Source: Prochlorococcus sp. AG-363-L02 (lineage in GTDB: Bacteria > Cyanobacteriota > Cyanobacteriia > PCC-6307 > Cyanobiaceae). From it: a stretch of 64,000 bases of DNA. Location of the stretch: NCBI GenBank assembly GCA_003280185.1, contig QCFP01000001.1:1-64000 (forward strand). The letters run 5' to 3'. Below the pieces are notes generated by a model. That model was not told the origin of the DNA and did no database searches. It saw only the letters and a list, made by a program, of their open reading frames with translations. Each line of letters opens with the position of its first letter. Within the stretch, counting starts at the first letter, position 1. Of the stretch, positions 20,487 through 30,126 are shown piece after piece. Made by a program: the position numbers and the translations under genes.

Positions 20487-22463
20487 ATGTCTAGTTCTTC
20501 CAATCAAACAAGCTCTCGAATAAACACATCCTCTAGGGCAAAAGATCTCTGCTTACGTGTCATTCCTTTAGGGGGTCTTCATGAAATAGGTAAGAACACA
20601 TGTGTCTTCGAGTATGGGGATGATTTGATGTTAGTAGATGCAGGACTTGCATTTCCTTCTGATGGTATGCATGGTGTGAATGTTGTAATGCCAGATACAA
20701 GTTACTTACGTGAAAATCAAAGACGAATTCGTGGGATGATAGTTACACATGGTCATGAAGATCATATCGGTGGAATTCCACATCACTTAAAACATTTTAA
20801 TATTCCGATCATCTATGGACCTCGTCTAGCAATGTCTATGCTTCAGGGAAAAATGGAGGAAGCTGGTGTTAGTGATCGTTCCACAATTAAAACTGTAGGT
20901 CCAAGAGATGTAGTCAAGGTTGGCCAAAGTTTTTCAGTAGAATTTATACGAAATACCCATTCAATGGCTGATAGTTTTTCTTTAGCAATTACTACGCCCG
21001 TAGGAACAATTATATTTACAGGCGATTTTAAGTTTGATCATACACCAGTTGATGGAGAACATTTTGATCTTTCACGCCTCGCACATTATGGTGACAAGGG
21101 AGTCTTGTGTTTATTTAGTGATTCAACTAATGCAGAAGTTCCAGGTTTTTGCCCTCCAGAGAGGTCTGTATTTCCTTCTTTAGATAGGCATATATCCGAG
21201 TCAGAAGGTCGGGTTATAGTAACTACTTTCGCTAGTTCAATTCATCGAGTTTCAATGATTTTAGAGCTAGCAATTAAGAATGGGAGAAAAGTTGGCTTAT
21301 TAGGTCGTTCAATGATCAATGTAATTGCTAAGGCTAGAGAGCTTGGTTATATGCGTGCACCTGATGATTTATTTGTTCCGATTAAACAAATTCGTGATCT
21401 GCCAGATCGAGAAACACTCTTACTTATGACAGGTAGTCAGGGGGAACCTTTAGCAGCTCTTAGTCGTATATCTAGGGGTGATCATCAACATGTTCAAGTA
21501 AAGACTACTGATACAATTATTTTTTCAGCAAGTCCTATTCCTGGCAATACAATATCTGTTGTTAATACAATTGATAGATTAATGATGTTGGGTGCGAAAG
21601 TTGTATATGGGAAAGGTGAGGGAATTCATGTTTCTGGGCATGGCTTCCAGGAAGATCAGAAGTTGATGTTGGCATTAACAAAACCTAAATTCTTTGTGCC
21701 TGTGCATGGTGAACATAGGATGCTTGTTTGCCATAGTAAGAGCGCGACATCAATGGGTGTTCCTGCAGAAAATATCCTTATTCTTGACAATGGAGATGTT
21801 GTTGAATTGACATCAGAATCTATTGCAAAAGGAGATTCTGTGAAGGCAGGAATTGAATTATTAGATGCTTCTAGAAATGGCATTGTTGATGCAAGAGTTT
21901 TAAAAGAACGACAACAATTGGCTGAAGATGGTGTTATTACAGTACTTGCTGCAATAAGTACTGATGGGATGATGGTTGCGCCACCCCGGGTAAATCTCAG
22001 AGGTGTGGTTACTACTGTTGATGCAAGGAAGATGTCTTTTTGGACTGAAAAGGAAATAGCCTGGGTCTTAGAAAATCGTTGGAAGCAACTTGCACGCCAT
22101 ACTGGAGGGTCTTCGGCCCCAGAAGTTGATTGGATGGGGGTTCAGAGAGAAGTTGAAGTTGGGTTGGCACGTCGAATTCGACGTGAGTTACAGATCGAAC
22201 CTTTGATTCTTACGTTGGTACAGCCAGCACCAGGAGGTACAGCTGCATATAAGAGTCGTTTTGATCAAGAAAAAGATCCAAGATCAGTTTCCAAGATCTC
22301 ACGAAATTCTCGCTCAGGTCAGACTTCAAATCCTGTAAAGATGGCTACTGGAGATTCTGCACCTTCTGAAAAAGGGGTAGCTAACTCTGAATCGGTCAAT
22401 AAGGATCAGACCGGTGAGGTTTCTCCTGGTCGAACACGTCGCCGTAGCTCTGCCGTGGCATAA
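20487..22463 (+). CDS. rnj: Ribonuclease J
   Basis: A metallo-beta-lactamase/beta-CASP nuclease with endonuclease and 5'-3' exonuclease activity in RNA decay and maturation. The 658 residues contain HGHEDHIGGIPH for the two-zinc site, TGDFKFDHTP, and the beta-CASP part with GSQGEPLAALSR. The final 90 residues form a basic, Ser-rich, poorly conserved tail that is usual in cyanobacterial RNase J. It follows dapA by 79 bp and is convergent with tilS. Confidence 0.94.
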   Translation: MSSSSNQTSSRINTSSRAKDLCLRVIPLGGLHEIGKNTCVFEYGDDLMLVDAGLAFPSDGMHGVNVVMPDTSYLRENQRRIRGMIVTHGHEDHIGGIPHHLKHFNIPIIYGPRLAMSMLQGKMEEAGVSDRSTIKTVGPRDVVKVGQSFSVEFIRNTHSMADSFSLAITTPVGTIIFTGDFKFDHTPVDGEHFDLSRLAHYGDKGVLCLFSDSTNAEVPGFCPPERSVFPSLDRHISESEGRVIVTTFASSIHRVSMILELAIKNGRKVGLLGRSMINVIAKARELGYMRAPDDLFVPIKQIRDLPDRETLLLMTGSQGEPLAALSRISRGDHQHVQVKTTDTIIFSASPIPGNTISVVNTIDRLMMLGAKVVYGKGEGIHVSGHGFQEDQKLMLALTKPKFFVPVHGEHRMLVCHSKSATSMGVPAENILILDNGDVVELTSESIAKGDSVKAGIELLDASRNGIVDARVLKERQQLAEDGVITVLAAISTDGMMVAPPRVNLRGVVTTVDARKMSFWTEKEIAWVLENRWKQLARHTGGSSAPEVDWMGVQREVEVGLARRIRRELQIEPLILTLVQPAPGGTAAYKSRFDQEKDPRSVSKISRNSRSGQTSNPVKMATGDSAPSEKGVANSESVNKDQTGEVSPGRTRRRSSAVA

Positions 22464-22489
22464 GATCCGAGAAACAATCTTTTTAGTAA

Positions 22490-23533
22490 TTAATTCATTG
22501 CACTTTGTTGATTGTTCCTGATCAGTGAAACTATTTCTTTATTCCATTTGACTACCCATCCATTAGTTAGGTTAACGGAACCTGGTGCTTTTTGAGCACC
22601 GATGCGTCTTGATAGATTCATAAGTTTTTTAGAAGTTTGAGATGGCACATTATTTTTTTGTAGCCATAAAGATAATATTTTTGCCCTTGAAGTTTCTGAA
22701 ATATCAAAGAAAATGCTCCGAGCTATTCCTTCTGGTTTGAGTCCTGATTGAAGAGCTAAAAAAGTTAATTCATTCTGGTCTTCTTTATAGTTTTTTAATC
22801 GATTAGTTAATGAGGCTATACGTAGGCTGCATCCCGGAAAAATTTCTTCAAGGACAGGAATAACTTCATGGCGGATTCGGTTTCTTTTGTATTCTTTAGA
22901 TTCATTTGAGGGGTCTAGCCAAATAGGAAGATTCAATTTGGCGCAAATCTCTTGCGTTTCCTGACGATTAAATTCAAACATTGGTCTTACTAAAGTCACA
23001 TCATTTCCATACATTTTTTCATCTAATGGCCGCGTTTCTCTTAATGAGCACATTCCAGAAAGGTCTGTTCCTCGTGATAAATTTAATAAAAGTGTTTCTG
23101 TTTGATCACTTCCTGTATGAGCTGTGATTACATGTGAACATTTTATATTTATTTTGGAGAGTTTTTGTATGGTCGCGGCAAGCTGATGATAACGCCAATT
23201 TCGTGCAGAGGATTCATTTTTAGCTTGATTTAAATTGTCACGATCACAAAAGAATTGAAAGTGCTTTTCCTTGCACCAATTCTCTAATCCACTTGCAATT
23301 TCGGTAGAATAATCATGCCACGCATGATCTCCATGCCATATAAATAATTGCCAATTATGTATTCGCCTTAAATCACTTAAAAGCCCAAGCATTGCCATTG
23401 AGTCTTGTCCGCCAGAGATGGCTAACAAAAGAGTTGCTCCTTTAGGTAGTAAATCAGGAGTGGCTAGTAATTTTTGATGAAGCCGCTCATGAAAAGAACT
23501 CCATGATTGGCAATTGGTGGAGGATGGCTGCAT
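22490..23533 (-). CDS. tilS: tRNA(Ile)-lysidine synthase
   Basis: Attaches lysine to C34 of the tRNA-Ile2 CAU anticodon so that it reads AUA. The 347-residue N-type ATP pyrophosphatase has the PP-loop SGGQDSMAML (about 41-50) and the conserved region TGSDQTETLLLNLSRGTDLSGM. It carries only a short C-terminal part, as in other short cyanobacterial versions. Its 5' end overlaps the divergent DUF561 reading frame if the latter's longest form were used, which argues for the downstream start there. Confidence 0.94.
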   Translation of the reverse strand: MQPSSTNCQSWSSFHERLHQKLLATPDLLPKGATLLLAISGGQDSMAMLGLLSDLRRIHNWQLFIWHGDHAWHDYSTEIASGLENWCKEKHFQFFCDRDNLNQAKNESSARNWRYHQLAATIQKLSKINIKCSHVITAHTGSDQTETLLLNLSRGTDLSGMCSLRETRPLDEKMYGNDVTLVRPMFEFNRQETQEICAKLNLPIWLDPSNESKEYKRNRIRHEVIPVLEEIFPGCSLRIASLTNRLKNYKEDQNELTFLALQSGLKPEGIARSIFFDISETSRAKILSLWLQKNNVPSQTSKKLMNLSRRIGAQKAPGSVNLTNGWVVKWNKEIVSLIRNNQQSAMN

Positions 23534-23618
23534 GGGTTTCGAGATTTACCCACCTGATGACAGTCTTAAGATATCTGCCTTGTTGAGTGGCAGAATTTCT
23601 GTATTCCGTGGTTTTTTG

Positions 23619-24416
23619 ATGTCTCGTCTTTATCGTTTGCCAGTTTCTCTTAGGGCACGTCTTCAGAAGCGTAGTCTTTTCAAAGTGATTTCAGGCCTTA
23701 CTAACTTCAATTCAGCTTCTGTTGAAATGATCTCCTGGGCTGCTTCTCAGGGCGGTGCTGATTTGGTTGATATTGCATGTGATCCAGATTTAGTTCGGCT
23801 TGCAATCAAGACTTCAAAATTACCTGTTTGCGTAAGTTCTGTAGAGCCAGATCTTTTCCCAAACGCAGTAGCTGCTGGTGCAGCAATGGTTGAAATTGGT
23901 AACTTCGACACTTTTTACCCAGAAGGACGAACTTTTACTGCGAAAGATGTGCTTTCTTTGGCTTTTAAAACAAGAGAACTTTTGCCAGAGGTATTCCTTT
24001 CTGTGACTGTTCCACATGTTTTACCTTTAGATCAGCAAGGCCAATTAGCTCTCGACTTAGTTACTGCAGGAGTAGATTTAATTCAAACTGAAGGTGGGAC
24101 CTCGTCTAGGCCATTTAGCACAGGCCTGCAAGGACTCGTTGAAAAGGCAGTGCCTACATTGGCGGCCACGAATGCGATTGTTGATGCTTTACGTTCTGAG
24201 GAATGTTTTATTCCAGTCATGACTGCATCAGGAATCACTGCAGTTACAGCACCTATGGCGATTGCATCAGGCGCAAGTGGAGTGGGTGTAGGGTCATTGA
24301 TTAATCGATTGGATAACCAATTGGCTATGGTTGCAGCTGTTCGAAGCCTGAGAACAGCTTTGATTGATCAGTCTCTTAATAACAGTATGAGTTCAAGATT
24401 AAATATCAGCACATAA
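23619..24416 (+). CDS. DUF561 family protein, TIM-barrel-like
   Basis: A cyanobacterium- and plastid-associated protein of 265 residues starting at ATG 23619 (SRLYRLPVSLRARLQKRS). An upstream in-frame start at 23514 would overlap tilS and add an unconserved 35 residues. The sequence is rich in short beta-alpha units such as GGADLVDIACDPDLVRLA and ends with SGITAVTAPMAIASGASGVGVGS, which looks like a phosphate-binding TIM-barrel end. Its reaction is unknown to me. It is conserved among oxygenic phototrophs, so a role in pigment or cofactor metabolism has been suspected; nothing here decides it. Confidence 0.88.
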   Translation: MSRLYRLPVSLRARLQKRSLFKVISGLTNFNSASVEMISWAASQGGADLVDIACDPDLVRLAIKTSKLPVCVSSVEPDLFPNAVAAGAAMVEIGNFDTFYPEGRTFTAKDVLSLAFKTRELLPEVFLSVTVPHVLPLDQQGQLALDLVTAGVDLIQTEGGTSSRPFSTGLQGLVEKAVPTLAATNAIVDALRSEECFIPVMTASGITAVTAPMAIASGASGVGVGSLINRLDNQLAMVAAVRSLRTALIDQSLNNSMSSRLNIST

Positions 24417-24551
24417 TTTAGATAATCTCTTGAATATTTTATTTTGTAGTCATTAATTTGCTCTAATTTTCATTGTCAGCCTGCTAACAAAAGTTATTTC
24501 TAAGTCAACATGAGGGTTACTTTTTCTTTTGTAATAGATTAAAATATTCAT

Positions 24552-26588
24552 ATGTCTAATTATCATCTTGATTCTCCCTATACTCCAAAAGGTGATCAAC
24601 CTAAAGCGATTACGTGTCTTGTTGATGGTCTAAATAAAGGCAAGCCATTTCAGACACTATTAGGTGCCACTGGAACTGGGAAGACATTTACGATAGCGAA
24701 TGTGATTGAGCAAACAGGACGCCCAACACTTGTGTTGGCTCATAATAAGACGCTTGCTGCTCAATTATGTAATGAGTTGCGTGAGTTTTTTCCGCAAAAT
24801 GCAGTTGAATACTTTATTTCTTATTATGATTATTATCAGCCTGAAGCGTATGTTCCGGTTAGTGATACTTATATAGCAAAAACAGCTTCTGTTAATGAAG
24901 AGATAGATATGCTAAGGCATTCTGCAACTCGTTCATTATTTGAGCGCCGAGATGTAATTGTTGTTGCATCTATAAGTTGTATATATGGATTAGGTATGCC
25001 AGCAGAATATTTGAATGCTGCCGTGAAATTTGATGTAGGTTCAGCACTTGACCTTAGAGGGTCTTTACGAGATTTGGTAAAAAACCAATACACACGGAAT
25101 GATTATGATATTACTCGTGGTCGTTTTCGAGTTAAGGGCGATGTTTTAGAAATTGGTCCTGCTTATGAAGATAGATTAGTTAGGATAGAATTATTTGGTG
25201 ATGAAGTAGAGGCAATTAGATATGTTGATCCTACTACTGGCGAAATCCTTAATAGTTTAGATCATATTAGTATTTACCCTGCAAAACATTTTGTTACTCC
25301 TAAAGATCGATTGGAGGAGGCTATCCAATTAATTCGAAAAGAACTAAATGAGAGGTTAGATTTTCTGCATTCTGAAGGAAAATTACTGGAAGCACAACGT
25401 TTAGAACAGCGAACTAAATATGATCTTGAAATGTTGAATGAAGTTGGATATTGTAATGGCGTAGAGAATTATGCGCGTCATCTCTCTGGAAGAGCTGAAG
25501 GATCACCTCCGGAATGTTTAATTGATTATTTCCCTAGTGATTGGTTGCTAGTTGTAGATGAAAGTCATGTAACATGTTCTCAATTACAAGCAATGTACAA
25601 TGGGGACCAAGCAAGGAAAAATGTGCTGATAGAACATGGGTTTAGATTACCCAGTGCGGCTGATAATCGGCCTTTAAAGAGTGAGGAGTTTTGGGAAAAG
25701 GCTAGACAAACAATTTTTATTAGTGCAACACCTGGAGATTGGGAACTTGCCATAAGTAATGCTGAAGTTATTGAGCAAGTTATCAGGCCAACAGGTGTTC
25801 TTGACCCTTTAATTGAGGTTAGGCCTACTAAAGGTCAGGTCGATGATCTTCTAGTAGAAATTAATTCACGCTCTAAAAAAAATGAAAGGGTTTTGATAAC
25901 TACTTTAACTAAAAGAATGGCTGAAGATTTGACAGATTATCTGTCTGAACATCATGTTAGAGTTCGATATCTACATTCTGAAATTCACTCGATAGAACGC
26001 ATAGAGATAATTCAAGATTTGCGTTTAGGTGAATATGATGTTCTTGTTGGTGTAAATTTGTTGAGAGAAGGGTTGGATTTACCAGAGGTTTCTCTGGTTG
26101 TTATACTTGATGCAGATAAAGAGGGCTTTCTTAGGGCTCAGAGATCTTTAATTCAGACAATTGGAAGAGCCGCAAGACATATTAACGGTATGGCAATTAT
26201 GTATGCAGATAATCTCACGAAATCTATGGTGAAGGCTATTTCTGAGACTGATCGAAGACGTGCTATTCAACAAGATTATAATAAAGAACATAGCATTATT
26301 CCTAAACCTGCTGGGAAGAAAGCCAATAATTCTATTTTGTCTTTTTTAGAATTATCAAGACGAGTTCAGAAGGACTGTACTGGTAATGATTTATTAGAAA
26401 TAGTGGACGTTGCAAATCAAGTCATAGTCGAACATGACGATGCTGCAATTGCCCTTGAGACACTCCCAGACTTAATTGATAAGCTAGAGCTAAGAATGAA
26501 ATTAGCTGCTAAAGAATTAGATTTTGAAGAAGCGGCTAAGTTGCGTGACAGAATTCGCAAGTTACGGCTCAAAATGTTTGGCAATTAG
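24552..26588 (+). CDS. uvrB: Excinuclease ABC subunit B
   Basis: The damage-verifying helicase of nucleotide excision repair. The 678 residues include Walker A GATGTGKT at 38-45, the beta-hairpin region with [12 protein letters not shown], helicase motifs V and VI ([16 protein letters not shown]), and a C-terminal UVR motif ([19 protein letters not shown]) that binds UvrC. It has its own 135-bp upstream gap and converges with lysC. Confidence 0.98.
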   Translation: MSNYHLDSPYTPKGDQPKAITCLVDGLNKGKPFQTLLGATGTGKTFTIANVIEQTGRPTLVLAHNKTLAAQLCNELREFFPQNAVEYFISYYDYYQPEAYVPVSDTYIAKTASVNEEIDMLRHSATRSLFERRDVIVVASISCIYGLGMPAEYLNAAVKFDVGSALDLRGSLRDLVKNQYTRNDYDITRGRFRVKGDVLEIGPAYEDRLVRIELFGDEVEAIRYVDPTTGEILNSLDHISIYPAKHFVTPKDRLEEAIQLIRKELNERLDFLHSEGKLLEAQRLEQRTKYDLEMLNEVGYCNGVENYARHLSGRAEGSPPECLIDYFPSDWLLVVDESHVTCSQLQAMYNGDQARKNVLIEHGFRLPSAADNRPLKSEEFWEKARQTIFISATPGDWELAISNAEVIEQVIRPTGVLDPLIEVRPTKGQVDDLLVEINSRSKKNERVLITTLTKRMAEDLTDYLSEHHVRVRYLHSEIHSIERIEIIQDLRLGEYDVLVGVNLLREGLDLPEVSLVVILDADKEGFLRAQRSLIQTIGRAARHINGMAIMYADNLTKSMVKAISETDRRRAIQQDYNKEHSIIPKPAGKKANNSILSFLELSRRVQKDCTGNDLLEIVDVANQVIVEHDDAAIALETLPDLIDKLELRMKLAAKELDFEEAAKLRDRIRKLRLKMFGN

Positions 26589-26605
26589 GTCGCAAATAAA
26601 ATTCT

Positions 26606-28381
26606 TTAGGATTTACTGAGATTTTCTTCTCCAAGGTTAAAGTCTTTATGAATTGCTCTAATGGCTTTTACTCCATTATCCGCTGACACTACGCAACTAG
26701 TTCTGATTTCGCTTGTTGCAATCATTGCAATGTTGATTTCTGCGTTTGCAAGAGCCCGAAACATGCGACCTGCAGTTCCGGGAATTGTTGGCATTCCCGC
26801 TCCAACTGCACTGACACGTGCAATCCCAGGGCCTTCTTCCAGATGTGAGCCAGGCCATTGGGCAAGAAGAGGCACAAGGGCTTGATCTGCATGTTGTCTA
26901 TTTTCCGTTTTTAGGATGAAGCTAATATCTCTACTGCCATCTTTATGTTGTCTTTCTGATTGAACGATTGCATCTAGACTGATACCAGATTCGGCCATTG
27001 CCGCACAAAGTGCCGCTGCTGTACCAGGTTTGTCTGGCACATGAAGCACACTTAATTGAGATTGGTTTGTATCTAACGCAACTCCTCGGACCTCTGGGGA
27101 GTTCATAGGTATATTTATTGGGTTTAATTGGATTTGATTTTCTGATAGATCAAACGTTGATGCAACTGCACGGATAGCTTTATTTCCTAACTTCTTATCG
27201 ATAACACAGCTAACTTTGACTTCACTTGTAGCAATTAGCCGCAGATTGATACCCTCTCGAGAGATTTTATCGAAGAAACTTGCTGCAATACCAGGTCTGC
27301 CCATAATTCCTGCGCCATTAATACTGAGTTTTGACATTCCCTTTTCGGTACAAAGATTTCCTCCAATGCTCGCAAGTATTTTTGTGCAAAGAATTTTTGT
27401 TTTTTCGAGGTTCTCTTCAGCAACTGTGAATGTTATGTCATTGCTATTGCCAGCATGTGTGGATTGAATTATGAGATCTACATTCACTCCACCAGTCGAC
27501 AGTTCTTCAAAAAGCTTGGCTGCAATTCCTGGTTTGTCTGGGAGGTCCGAAAGTGCTATTACGGCTTGATTTTCTAGAAGTTCTACTCCATCAACCGGGC
27601 GCCCTAATTCCAGTCCCGCTAGACCAATTTCTCGATTGGATTTGCTCGTGAGTTTGGTTCCAGGGTTTTCGCTCCAGCTTGAACGCACAAATAATGTGAC
27701 TCCATAGTTTCTTGCAATTTCAACAGCTCGAGGGTGCAGAACTGCAGCTCCAAGACTTGCAAGTTCAAGCATTTCATCACAACTCACTTCTGTCATTAGT
27801 CGTGCCTCTGGAACTAGACGGGGATCAGTGGTCAGGACTCCAGGAACATCTGTGTAGATTTCACATGCGTCTGCTTTCAAGGCTGCCGCTAGTGCAACTG
27901 CAGTCGTATCTGACCCTCCTCTACCAAGGGTGGTAATTTCAGCAGTTCCTCTACTACTTAATGTTGTTCCTTGAAAGCCTGCCACGACAACAACTTTCCC
28001 ATCTTCTAAAAGGTTTTGTAGTCTTTCAGTTTTAACTTCTAAAATTCTGGCTCTTCCATGCGCGGATTCAGTCACAATGCCAACTTGGGCTCCTGTCATT
28101 GAAACGGCTGATATACCCAGTTTGTGTAGTGCTATCGAAAGTAATGCTATGGAAACCTGCTCTCCTGTGGAGAGGAGCATGTCCATTTCTCTTTGGGGCG
28201 GATTTTTACTAATTGTTTTTGCTAATTCAGTGAGCTCATCAGTTGTACCCCCCATGGCTGAAACAACGATAACTAGATCATTGCCATACTCTTTGCTAGT
28301 TGCTATTCGTTTTGCGACAGCTTGAATTCGTTCTACGTTTCCAACAGAAGTGCCGCCAAATTTTTGAATTAGTAATGCCAT
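26606..28381 (-). CDS. lysC: Aspartate kinase with four ACT domains
   Basis: Phosphorylates aspartate to open the aspartate-family pathway. The N-terminal kinase domain starts LIQKFGGTSVGN and includes GRGGSDTTA. The 591-residue length exceeds the usual 400-460 because the regulatory half has a duplicated ACT pair (about 265-420 and 435-590), each with a DKPG-x-A motif. This four-ACT layout is known in cyanobacteria and allows combined lysine and threonine feedback. It lies 52 bp downstream of holA. Confidence 0.96.
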   Translation of the reverse strand: MALLIQKFGGTSVGNVERIQAVAKRIATSKEYGNDLVIVVSAMGGTTDELTELAKTISKNPPQREMDMLLSTGEQVSIALLSIALHKLGISAVSMTGAQVGIVTESAHGRARILEVKTERLQNLLEDGKVVVVAGFQGTTLSSRGTAEITTLGRGGSDTTAVALAAALKADACEIYTDVPGVLTTDPRLVPEARLMTEVSCDEMLELASLGAAVLHPRAVEIARNYGVTLFVRSSWSENPGTKLTSKSNREIGLAGLELGRPVDGVELLENQAVIALSDLPDKPGIAAKLFEELSTGGVNVDLIIQSTHAGNSNDITFTVAEENLEKTKILCTKILASIGGNLCTEKGMSKLSINGAGIMGRPGIAASFFDKISREGINLRLIATSEVKVSCVIDKKLGNKAIRAVASTFDLSENQIQLNPINIPMNSPEVRGVALDTNQSQLSVLHVPDKPGTAAALCAAMAESGISLDAIVQSERQHKDGSRDISFILKTENRQHADQALVPLLAQWPGSHLEEGPGIARVSAVGAGMPTIPGTAGRMFRALANAEINIAMIATSEIRTSCVVSADNGVKAIRAIHKDFNLGEENLSKS

Positions 28382-28433
28382 TTAGGCTGTCAGAGTAGGT
28401 GGATTGATTCTTTGAGTTTGCAAAGAAGATAAA

Positions 28434-29420
28434 TTAAATTGTGCTTAAAAGACCATCTCTAAAAGCATCTTTAGGCTCAATTCCCATTTTGATAGCAGCT
28501 TCAATTGATAGCAAGCGACTTAGCAAAGTTAAAAATAGCTCAGGTGGTTGGCCATTTAGTTGTTTTCGAATCACATAAATACGTTTTGGATTATTAATTC
28601 CCGAAGCTTTTGCTATAAAGCCTACATCCTTTTCTCCTGCTTTTTCTAAAAGGCTGACCCATAGCCAACCTCTAACCTGACCAATGAGTGTGGCCAGAAT
28701 TTTTAAGGGTGGTTCTCCCTTTTCCAGTAATGCATCTAGTAGCGCAATAGTTTCTATTGGTTTGTTTATAAGCAATGAATTGGCAATTTCAATTGCATTT
28801 GTAGAAATACCTTCAATCAGAGACCGAACCATTTTTGTTGTTATTGCTGAGTTCCTTGTTGTTTCCGCATTCAGAGAAAGCTTTTGGAGCTCAGAGTAGA
28901 TGCGAACACTGTCATTGCCTATTGCATCAATGAGTTCTTCTATCACATCAGATTCCATTTGAAGGCCAATCTCTTTCGCAATCCGTTTGATGAGTTCTTG
29001 TTGCCCTTGCTTATCCCATGCAGCAGGAAGGACAAAACTCTTTTCGATACAACATTTTGACTTGATCAATTTTTGTAGTGCTTTAGTCGGTTTTAGCCTT
29101 CCATCAGGTTTTTTGTGATTACTAAGAAGTAAATGATTTTGAACTGAGATCAGTTTCAATGTTTCTTCAAAAAGGATCGCAAGTTCATTGGTGCAGCCAT
29201 TGCAAAAAGGACTGTTGTTGAGCCAAATAATTTTGCAACCACTACCTAAAGGTGGAGTTCGAGCTTCTTCCAGCGCTTGGATGGCTTGTTCAGGATTTGT
29301 ACCTTCTAATCGACTTAAGTTGATGCTGATCCAGGAGGGGTCAACAGTTGTTTTGATTAGTGTGTTTATGTAGTTTTCTTTCCCTGCGGAGTCGTCTCCC
29401 CAGATGAGGTGAATAGGCAT
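28434..29420 (-). CDS. holA: DNA polymerase III subunit delta
   Basis: The clamp-loader wrench that opens the beta clamp; it works with the DnaX protein encoded at 12234-13991. It has 328 residues, with N-terminal IHLIWGDDSAGKENYIN, resembling the degenerate P-loop region, and a C-terminal domain with PPLKILATLIGQVRGWL and EAAIKMGIEPKDAF, matching the HolA family. It is upstream of lysC on the same strand. Confidence 0.9.
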   Translation of the reverse strand: MPIHLIWGDDSAGKENYINTLIKTTVDPSWISINLSRLEGTNPEQAIQALEEARTPPLGSGCKIIWLNNSPFCNGCTNELAILFEETLKLISVQNHLLLSNHKKPDGRLKPTKALQKLIKSKCCIEKSFVLPAAWDKQGQQELIKRIAKEIGLQMESDVIEELIDAIGNDSVRIYSELQKLSLNAETTRNSAITTKMVRSLIEGISTNAIEIANSLLINKPIETIALLDALLEKGEPPLKILATLIGQVRGWLWVSLLEKAGEKDVGFIAKASGINNPKRIYVIRKQLNGQPPELFLTLLSRLLSIEAAIKMGIEPKDAFRDGLLSTI

Positions 29421-29486
29421 TAAATCAGTGGATTGGACGTAGTGATTTCAACTTGCTTAAGCTCATAACTGTAAAACCTGATTTCA

Positions 29487-30125
29487 GTGAAGAGTCCAGA
29501 TCATCCAATTTTTATAAAGAGTGTTCAGTTCATTCGAGAGAGGCTGGACTCAAGAGGTTTGGATCCCTTGCAACAAGAAGTACTTGAGCGGTTAATCCAT
29601 AGCAGTGGTGACTTTTCTCTTATGGATTCGCTTCGCTTTAGTGCGTCTTCATGTGAGATTGGTGTAAATGCTTTGTTAGCAGGGGCATCGATTCTTGTGG
29701 ACACGGGAATGGCTCATGCAGGCGTAGAGGCTATGTCGAGACGTACTTTAGATACTTCAGTTTATTGTTCTCTCAACTGGGCAACTGATTTAGATAACGA
29801 AGCCGTCACAAGATCTGCTAGAGGTATGACAATAGCCTGGCAAGAACTTACAAAGAAGTCGGACTTTGGGCCTGCTCCTATTGTTTTAATAGGAAGTGCA
29901 CCTACTGCATTAAATGCATTACTTGATTTAGTTGAAGAAGGCTTTGCAAAACCAAGTTTAGTAATAGGAATGCCTGTTGGATTTATAGGGGTTTCACAGA
30001 GCAAAACAAGATTGGCTTCTACTGACTTGGCGAATATTCGACTGACGGGGAGCCGGGGGGGTGCAGGGTTAGCTGCAGCAACACTAAATGCTTTGCTTAG
30101 AGCAGCATATTTAAAGATGAATTAA
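29487..30125 (+). CDS. cobH: Precorrin-8X methylmutase
   Basis: Moves the C-11 methyl group to C-12 in the corrin pathway, yielding hydrogenobyrinic or cobyrinic acid. The 212 residues contain LERLIHSSGDFSL with the catalytic His, and VGFIGVSQSKTRL. The start is GTG at 29487. Whether the substrate holds cobalt (CbiC) or not (CobH) cannot be read from this; picocyanobacteria make cobalt-containing pseudocobalamin by the early-insertion route, so CbiC is also apt. It is convergent with mutS, one base apart. Confidence 0.93.
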   Translation: MKSPDHPIFIKSVQFIRERLDSRGLDPLQQEVLERLIHSSGDFSLMDSLRFSASSCEIGVNALLAGASILVDTGMAHAGVEAMSRRTLDTSVYCSLNWATDLDNEAVTRSARGMTIAWQELTKKSDFGPAPIVLIGSAPTALNALLDLVEEGFAKPSLVIGMPVGFIGVSQSKTRLASTDLANIRLTGSRGGAGLAAATLNALLRAAYLKMN

Positions 30126-30126
30126 T

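Noticed and set aside
23514..23618. 35-residue N-terminal extension of the DUF561 protein
   Set aside because: It overlaps the divergent tilS start and its residues are not conserved-looking; the ATG at 23619 begins the recognisable family sequence.
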